Shown here in pieces: positions 14,876 to 18,773 of a stretch of DNA of 18,773 bases. The first letter of the stretch is position 1, and every line of letters begins with the position of its first letter. The DNA comes from a bacterium. Lineage in GTDB: Bacteria > Bacteroidota > Bacteroidia > Bacteroidales > Muribaculaceae. The notes beneath the pieces were generated by a model. That model was given only the letters and a program-made list of their open reading frames with translations, was not told the origin of the DNA and made no database searches. The translations under genes were made by a program, and so were the position numbers. The DNA is taken from NCBI GenBank assembly GCA_004563195.1, contig SFTJ01000053.1, positions 1 to 18,773 of the forward strand, written 5' to 3'.

Positions 14876-17074
14876 ATGAATATAACTCTTAAAGGAGTCA
14901 TCGTGATAGGCATCTCGGTGTGGAGCACTATGTGGCTTTTCGGCAAAAATAATGAAGCAAAAGAGCAGCCACGAGAATTCACGGCGTTTCAGACCTCTCA
15001 ACCGTGGAAGCCTACCACCGACTGCCGCGCCGATGTGGCTATAGTGTATGGTGTGGGCGGCAACCCCGGCGAGCGCCGCAGTGGCAAGACTTTTGAAGAA
15101 CGAGTGCAGTCGTGGCGCGATCATGGCTACATCACCCATTTTATGACCGGCATTGCCTGGGGTGAATATAAGGACTATTTCACAGGCGAGTGGGATGGTC
15201 GTTGGCACCTCGATGAGGGGCAGAAGACCATCGACGGCGACACCATTTGGCACGGCACGCTCATTCCCTACATTGTGCCTACGCGCCATTTTCTGGAGTA
15301 TTTCAAGGAACGCCACATAAAACGCGTGATAGATGCCGGTATCGAATCGATTTATCTCGAAGAACCCGAATTTTGGGCTCGGGCAGGCTATAGCGATGCT
15401 TTCAAGCGAGAGTGGCAAGAATATTACGGCTTCGAATGGCGCCCTCAGCACTTGAGCGCTGCCAACACATATCTCTCCAACAAGCTGAAGTATCATCTCT
15501 ATTATAGAGCACTCAATGAGGCTTTTGCCTACGCCAAGGAGTATGGCAAAAGCCTTGGCAAGGACATACGATGCTATGTGCCCACGCATTCGCTCGTCAA
15601 CTACTCGCAGTGGGAGATAGTGAGCCCTGAGGCGAGTCTTGCTTCGCTGCCTGTGGTTGATGGCTATATTGCTCAAGTGTGGACCGGCACTTCGCGCACG
15701 CCCAACTACTATGACGGGCGTCGCCGCGAACGCGTGTTTGAGACCGCATTTCTCGAATATGGGTGCATGGAGAGTATGACAGCGCCCACCAAGCGCCGCG
15801 TCTACTTCCTTACCGACCCCATAGAGGACCGCGCCGTGGACTGGGCGGACTATAAGCGCAATTATCAAGCCACTTTTGTGGCAAAACTTCTGTACCCCGA
15901 TAATAACTACTATGAGGTGATGCCTTGGCCCGACCGTATCTACGAAGGCCTTTATCGCGAGAGCGCCACAAGCGACAATCGCATACGCATTCCGCGATTC
16001 TACTCAACCCAGATGCAGGTGATGATCAATTCTCTCAACTCTATGCCTGTGAGCCCAAATCGCGTGAGCGGCAGTCAAGGTATAGCCGTGCTGATGGCCA
16101 ATTCGCTGATGTTTCAGCGCACCCCGACGCCTGTCGAGGGTTACAACGACCCACAGTTGAGCAATTTCTTCGGTCTTACATTGCCACTGCTCAAGCGTGG
16201 CGTGCCGGTGAAAATTATGCACATCGAGAACACCCGATATGCCGAAAATTGGCACGATGTGAAGCTATTGCTGATGACCTACAGCAATATGAAACCCCTT
16301 GATGCCGAGGCGCATAAGCATATAGCGCAGTGGGTGAAGCAAGGCGGTGTGCTGGTGTATTGCGGCACCGATACCGACCCCTTTCAAAGTGTGCCCGAAT
16401 GGTGGAATAGTGGCAACAACAACTATGCAGCACCCGGCGAACACCTCTTTGAGACTATGAAGATGCCACGCCATGCCCAAGAAGGCGTCTATTCTTACGG
16501 CAAAGGTGCGGTGATGGTGATTCGTCACGACCCCAAGGAGTTTGTGATGCATGATGATGGCGATGCCAAGTTGATTGACGGCGTGACTTATCTCTATGAG
16601 AATAAGGCAAAGGCAGGCAAACCGGAGTTTAAAAACAATTTTCGCCTTACTCGAGGTTGCTACGAACTTGTGGCTGTGCTCGATGAGGGTGTTAGCGACC
16701 GTCCGGTGGAACTTAAAGGCCGATTTATCGACCTTTTCGACCCCGAATTGCCATGCAAGAGCCACGTGACAGTGAAGCCCGGCGAACAAGCATTTCTCTA
16801 TAATGTCGACTCGGTAGAGAGCAAGCACCAAGCACAAGTGTTGGCGGCAGCTGCACGAGTATACGATGAGAATCGCTCGGACAGCAGTTATCGCTTTGTG
16901 GTAAAGAGCCCCCAAAGCACCACCAATGCCATGCGCGTGTTCGTGCCCGAGAAACCTCGAAGTGTGCTTGTAGATGGCGTCGAAGCCCCTCCATTGTGGG
17001 ACAGCCTGACAAGCACCTTGCTCATCAAGCACGATAATTCGCCCCAAGGCGTGAAGATAGAAATTACATGGTGA
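14876..17074 (+). CDS. Putative exported glycosidase-like protein, unassigned family
   Basis: A 732-residue protein with an N-terminal hydrophobic segment (residues about 4-22), read as a signal anchor or signal peptide without a lipobox. The next 350 or so residues look like a TIM barrel: IESIYLEEPEFWARAGYSDA (157-176) offers Glu pair E162/E163 and E165 after a strand, and NNYYEVMPWPDRIYEG (343-358) offers E347 as a second acidic residue. Residues about 400-520 (GIAVLMAN, VKLLLMTYSNMKPL, QGGVLVYCG) resemble the glutamine-amidotransferase-like trimerisation domain of GH42-type beta-galactosidases. A beta-rich C-terminus follows. I cannot place it in a numbered family; hydrolase activity is inferred. 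AAGGA lies 2 bases before the ATG. It follows the GH38 gene by 12 bases, so they probably act on the same glycan. Confidence 0.7.
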   Translation: MNITLKGVIVIGISVWSTMWLFGKNNEAKEQPREFTAFQTSQPWKPTTDCRADVAIVYGVGGNPGERRSGKTFEERVQSWRDHGYITHFMTGIAWGEYKDYFTGEWDGRWHLDEGQKTIDGDTIWHGTLIPYIVPTRHFLEYFKERHIKRVIDAGIESIYLEEPEFWARAGYSDAFKREWQEYYGFEWRPQHLSAANTYLSNKLKYHLYYRALNEAFAYAKEYGKSLGKDIRCYVPTHSLVNYSQWEIVSPEASLASLPVVDGYIAQVWTGTSRTPNYYDGRRRERVFETAFLEYGCMESMTAPTKRRVYFLTDPIEDRAVDWADYKRNYQATFVAKLLYPDNNYYEVMPWPDRIYEGLYRESATSDNRIRIPRFYSTQMQVMINSLNSMPVSPNRVSGSQGIAVLMANSLMFQRTPTPVEGYNDPQLSNFFGLTLPLLKRGVPVKIMHIENTRYAENWHDVKLLLMTYSNMKPLDAEAHKHIAQWVKQGGVLVYCGTDTDPFQSVPEWWNSGNNNYAAPGEHLFETMKMPRHAQEGVYSYGKGAVMVIRHDPKEFVMHDDGDAKLIDGVTYLYENKAKAGKPEFKNNFRLTRGCYELVAVLDEGVSDRPVELKGRFIDLFDPELPCKSHVTVKPGEQAFLYNVDSVESKHQAQVLAAAARVYDENRSDSSYRFVVKSPQSTTNAMRVFVPEKPRSVLVDGVEAPPLWDSLTSTLLIKHDNSPQGVKIEITW

Positions 17075-17120
17075 CAACAAAAATACTCGTCAGGAAAAAC
17101 CATTCGCATTGTTTTGATTC

Positions 17121-17238
17121 ATTGCCATAGATTGCGAATTTATTGACATTTTATTGCCATAAATTACAAATTTTTTGTGTTTTGATTGCCATAGATTGCA
17201 AGTTTTATAGAATTTCATTGCCGTAAATTGCAACATTT
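17121..17238. repeat. Tandem array of four 32-bp repeats
   Basis: Units start at 17121, 17153, 17185 and 17217, exactly 32 bases apart. Each begins with a 17-base core close to ATTGCCATAGATTGCAA, followed by about 15 AT-rich bases that differ between units. Changes in the core are few (ATAGATTGCGA, ATAAATTACAA, ATAGATTGCAA, GTAAATTGCAA). The core has outer dyad symmetry TTGC...GCAA. On the minus strand, TATTTTTG (17085-17078) lies just past the array. The array occupies part of a 367-base AT-rich gap; the rest holds a dyad (17248-17343) and the promoter of the ManC-like gene. A 71-codon minus-strand frame crosses it but shows no protein family. Confidence 0.85.
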
Positions 17239-17247
17239 GGAGAATTA

Positions 17248-17343
17248 TATCGCTTAGAGGTGTTATGTCCCGAAAGGCGTATTTTATAGTTAATAATGGT
17301 TGCAAATGTGGCGATTTAGGTATATTTCGGACTAATAGCGATA
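17248..17343. promoter_or_regulatory. Nested dyad upstream of the ManC-like gene
   Basis: TATCGCT (17248-17254) pairs with AGCGATA (17337-17343), and inside it GTCCcGAAA (17267-17275) pairs with TTTCGGAC (17325-17332) with one bulged C. A shared TTA lies next to the inner arm. The dyad ends about 20 bases before the -33 region of the promoter, so it could be an operator or activator site. This is a reading by eye; no regulator is known. Confidence 0.35.
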
Positions 17344-17361
17344 AAAAATTGAAGATTACTA

Positions 17362-17392
17362 ATTGTAAAGTGAGAAAAAAACAATATCTTTG
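17362..17392 (+). promoter_or_regulatory. Promoter for the ManC-like gene
   Basis: ATTG at 17362-17365 and TATCTTTG at 17385-17392 are exactly 19 bases apart, the best promoter match in the window. The predicted start is near 17399, leaving an A-rich leader of about 43 bases before the ATG at 17442. Confidence 0.75.
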
Positions 17393-17441
17393 TTAAACTG
17401 AAATAACCTATTGAAAATGTTTAAAATAAAATAATGAAATT

Positions 17442-18515
17442 ATGAATAATGTTCATGTTGTAGTGATGGCCGGTGGCTTAGGAAAGCGACTGTGGCCGTT
17501 GAGTAACCAAAATATGCCAAAACAATTCATGGATGTATTTGGTTGTGGACGTACGTTGATACAACTAACCCTCGACCGCCTGAAGACAGTGTGCAATGAG
17601 CGCAATATCTGGGTTGTTACAGCCGAGGAATATGAACCTTTGATACACGAGCAATTGCCTCAAGTGCGCAAGGACCACATTTTGCTTGAGCCGATGCAGA
17701 AAAACACTACTCCTGCTATCGCTTATTTCACTTGGAAAATCAAGTCGGTGGCTCCTAATGCTACGGTGGTGATTACCAACTGCGATCAGATGGTGACTAA
17801 CTACGACTACTTTGCTAATGCTGTGAAGGAATCGGTGGAATTTGCCGCTAAGAACGATGCAATAGTTACGCTTGGCGTTAAGCCCGACCGCGAGGAGGTT
17901 CACGGCTGCTTCGAAACTCTTCCGGTGCCTACTGAAGGAAGCATTTTTAAGGCAAGCAAATATCTTGGTCGCCCGGCTCCTGCCGACGCTATGGCTATGC
18001 CTAATGTTTATTGGAACACCAGCCTCAAGGTGGCTACCGTGAAGACCATTGAGGAATCGTATCGCAAATATGCTCCACAAATAGCTGAGGCTTTCGACGC
18101 TATCGAATCTAGCTTCTTCTCACCGCGTGAGAGTTATATGATTAACGAACTTCTCGACTCCATTGAGGAATCGATTTCTTATGAGCGCAGCGTGCTGCTC
18201 AATGCCGACAATGTGTATGTCTACGCAGCCGAAATGGGTTGGAGCGACCTTAGTGCATGGAGCGACTTGATTCCGTTCGTGTCGATGGCTCGTTATGGCA
18301 ACCTTAAGGTGGGTAATGTTAAGGCATATAACTGCAGCAATTGCATTATCGAAGTGCCCGACTTGAAGGTGGCTGTGGTTGACGGCCTCGAGGACTTTAT
18401 CGTAGCCGAAAAGGATGGTCAATTGCTTATCTGCCGTCTCAGTAACGAAAAGCGAATCAAAGAATGGTCGGCTGAAATCGAAGACAGTGACCAAGTGACA
18501 GATAATCATATTTGA
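17442..18515 (+). CDS. Mannose-1-phosphate guanylyltransferase-like nucleotidyltransferase (divergent)
   Basis: A 357-residue cytoplasmic sugar-1-phosphate nucleotidyltransferase without the isomerase domain of bifunctional enzymes. The nucleotide-binding start VVMAGGLGKRLWPLS (7-21) and PKQF (26-29) are canonical, as are LLEPMQKNTTPAIA (81-94), YWN (190-192), GWSDLSAW (266-273) and the C-terminal beta-helix-like region ending GLEDFIVAEKDGQLLIC. The fold and GDP-mannose link are therefore likely. Several motifs differ from typical ManC: SDH is CDQ (114-116), GYGYI is HGCFE (154-158), EKP is LGRP (175-178) and WNSG is WNTS. The metal-binding Asp is kept. Altered sugar specificity or a regulatory role is possible. 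It has its own strong promoter and terminator and is monocistronic. Confidence 0.8.
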   Translation: MNNVHVVVMAGGLGKRLWPLSNQNMPKQFMDVFGCGRTLIQLTLDRLKTVCNERNIWVVTAEEYEPLIHEQLPQVRKDHILLEPMQKNTTPAIAYFTWKIKSVAPNATVVITNCDQMVTNYDYFANAVKESVEFAAKNDAIVTLGVKPDREEVHGCFETLPVPTEGSIFKASKYLGRPAPADAMAMPNVYWNTSLKVATVKTIEESYRKYAPQIAEAFDAIESSFFSPRESYMINELLDSIEESISYERSVLLNADNVYVYAAEMGWSDLSAWSDLIPFVSMARYGNLKVGNVKAYNCSNCIIEVPDLKVAVVDGLEDFIVAEKDGQLLICRLSNEKRIKEWSAEIEDSDQVTDNHI

Positions 18516-18543
18516 TTTTTTAGTTGCAATAATATATACAATT

Positions 18544-18573
18544 CAGCAGCGGTTGCATTTGCAATCGCTGCTG
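18544..18573 (+). terminator. Hairpin terminator after the ManC-like gene
   Basis: CAGCAGCG (18544-18551) plus G and TTGC pairs with GCAA plus T and CGCTGCTG (18566-18573). With the G-T wobble at 18552/18565 this is an unbroken 13-bp stem around the loop ATTT. It lies 28 bases after the stop. The T-run behind it is poor (TGTTGTATACTCTCTTT), so it may rely partly on stem strength. Confidence 0.7.
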
Positions 18574-18599
18574 TGTTGTATACTCTCTTTGCTGCTGTC

Positions 18600-18717
18600 G
18601 GTGGGTAAGCAAGTGACTATCAGCCTCTCCGAGGCTGTCCTGCGGGTGGGTCAGGGACACCACACCGGTCGCTGCGCGTACAACCGTCCGCGATGACGTA
18701 TTGACGCCGGTCGGTAA
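18600..18717. other. GC-rich structured spacer, nature unknown
   Basis: This stretch is clearly more GC-rich than the other intergenic DNA here. It contains a perfect hairpin CAGCCTC-TCC-GAGGCTG (18621-18637), two copies of GGTGGGT (18600 and 18646 areas) and two copies of CCGGTCG (18665 and 18708 areas). A 71-codon minus-strand frame (18520-18735) spans it, but it runs through the terminator hairpin and across the next promoter, and I see no family in it. It may be a leader, a remnant or a dispersed element. Confidence 0.35.
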
Positions 18718-18731
18718 TTGTCTTAACTTTG
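18701..18731 (+). promoter_or_regulatory. Promoter for the gene leaving the window
   Basis: TTG at 18701-18703 and TAACTTTG at 18724-18731 are 20 bases apart and fit the Bacteroidota promoter form. The predicted start is near 18738, giving a leader of about 10 bases before the ATG at 18748. Confidence 0.6.
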
Positions 18732-18747
18732 CCATAAAATTTGAATT

Positions 18748-18773
18748 ATGGATAATGTTGAGCTTTGCAGACG
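18748..18773 (+). CDS. First codons of an unidentified gene (partial)
   Basis: An ATG at 18748 opens a frame reading MDNVELCR that runs off the window end. The only support is a well-placed promoter about 17 bases upstream. Nothing can be said about the product from eight codons, and the true start could lie further on. Confidence 0.4.

Noticed and set aside
13499..15868. A 789-codon open frame on the minus strand opposite the GH38 gene and its partner
   Set aside because: It is antisense to two strongly supported proteins, has no recognisable domain and is rich in His, Ala and Ile as expected from mirror codon use. The same explanation covers the long minus-strand frames at 399-1619, 2306-3088, 3181-4134 and 8853-9647.
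17090..17305. A 71-codon minus-strand gene over the 32-bp array
   Set aside because: The repeat period is not a multiple of three, so no repeated peptide results, and the composition is that of AT-rich non-coding DNA.
18520..18735. A 71-codon minus-strand gene
   Set aside because: It crosses the ManC-like terminator hairpin and its start overlaps the -7 box of the next gene. No family features are seen, although the GC-rich part prevents a firm exclusion.

Overview
The window looks like chromosomal DNA of a gut-type member of the Bacteroidales (Bacteroidota). The evidence is the repeated promoter form TTTG/TTG - about 19 nt - TAnnTTTG typical of this phylum, weak or absent Shine-Dalgarno sequences, a FeoB tail with a small FeoB-associated Cys-rich protein, a DUF3822 gene next to rsmD, and secreted glycosidases. 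I cannot name the genus; the moderately GC-rich coding sequence would fit Muribaculaceae or Prevotellaceae. All genes I can support lie on the + strand. I saw no tRNA, rRNA, CRISPR array or transposase.

Layout. 1-1643: end of feoB, a Cys-rich membrane peptide and an anaerobic sulfatase-maturing radical SAM enzyme. 1644-1978: non-coding, with a possible terminator, a large 27-bp inverted repeat and a promoter. 1979-6829: housekeeping genes (small lipoprotein, polyprenyl diphosphate synthase, TatD nuclease, LOG-like nucleotide-binding protein, cmk, ispH), closed by a strong terminator at 6872-6919. 7068-8396: a lone AT-richer gene for an unrecognised HExxH / zinc-ribbon / coiled-coil protein. 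8397-8840: a possible terminator, four copies of a 33-bp repeat, then a promoter and a long folded leader. 8841-11165: DUF3822, rsmD and an EamA transporter, overlapping. 11237-17074: a secreted GH38 alpha-mannosidase-like enzyme followed 12 bp later by a 732-residue unassigned, probably glycosidase-like protein. 17075-17441: non-coding, with four copies of a 32-bp repeat, a dyad and a good promoter. 17442-18515: a divergent mannose-1-phosphate guanylyltransferase-like protein and its terminator. 18574-18773: a GC-rich structured spacer and the promoter and first codons of a further gene.

How the genes fit together. ispH and the polyprenyl synthase are two steps of isoprenoid supply. The GH38 enzyme and its 732-aa partner look like a two-gene glycan-degradation unit without SusC/SusD. 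A mannose-nucleotide-type enzyme follows, but it has its own promoter and several altered active-site motifs. The sulfatase maturase suggests sulfated glycan use elsewhere in the genome.

The most unusual items are the HExxH/zinc-ribbon protein, the 732-aa GH38 partner, the two tandem-repeat arrays of near-identical design (33 and 32 bp period, four copies each), the folded leader upstream of the DUF3822 gene and the altered ManC-like protein. All functional calls rest on motif reading without database searches.
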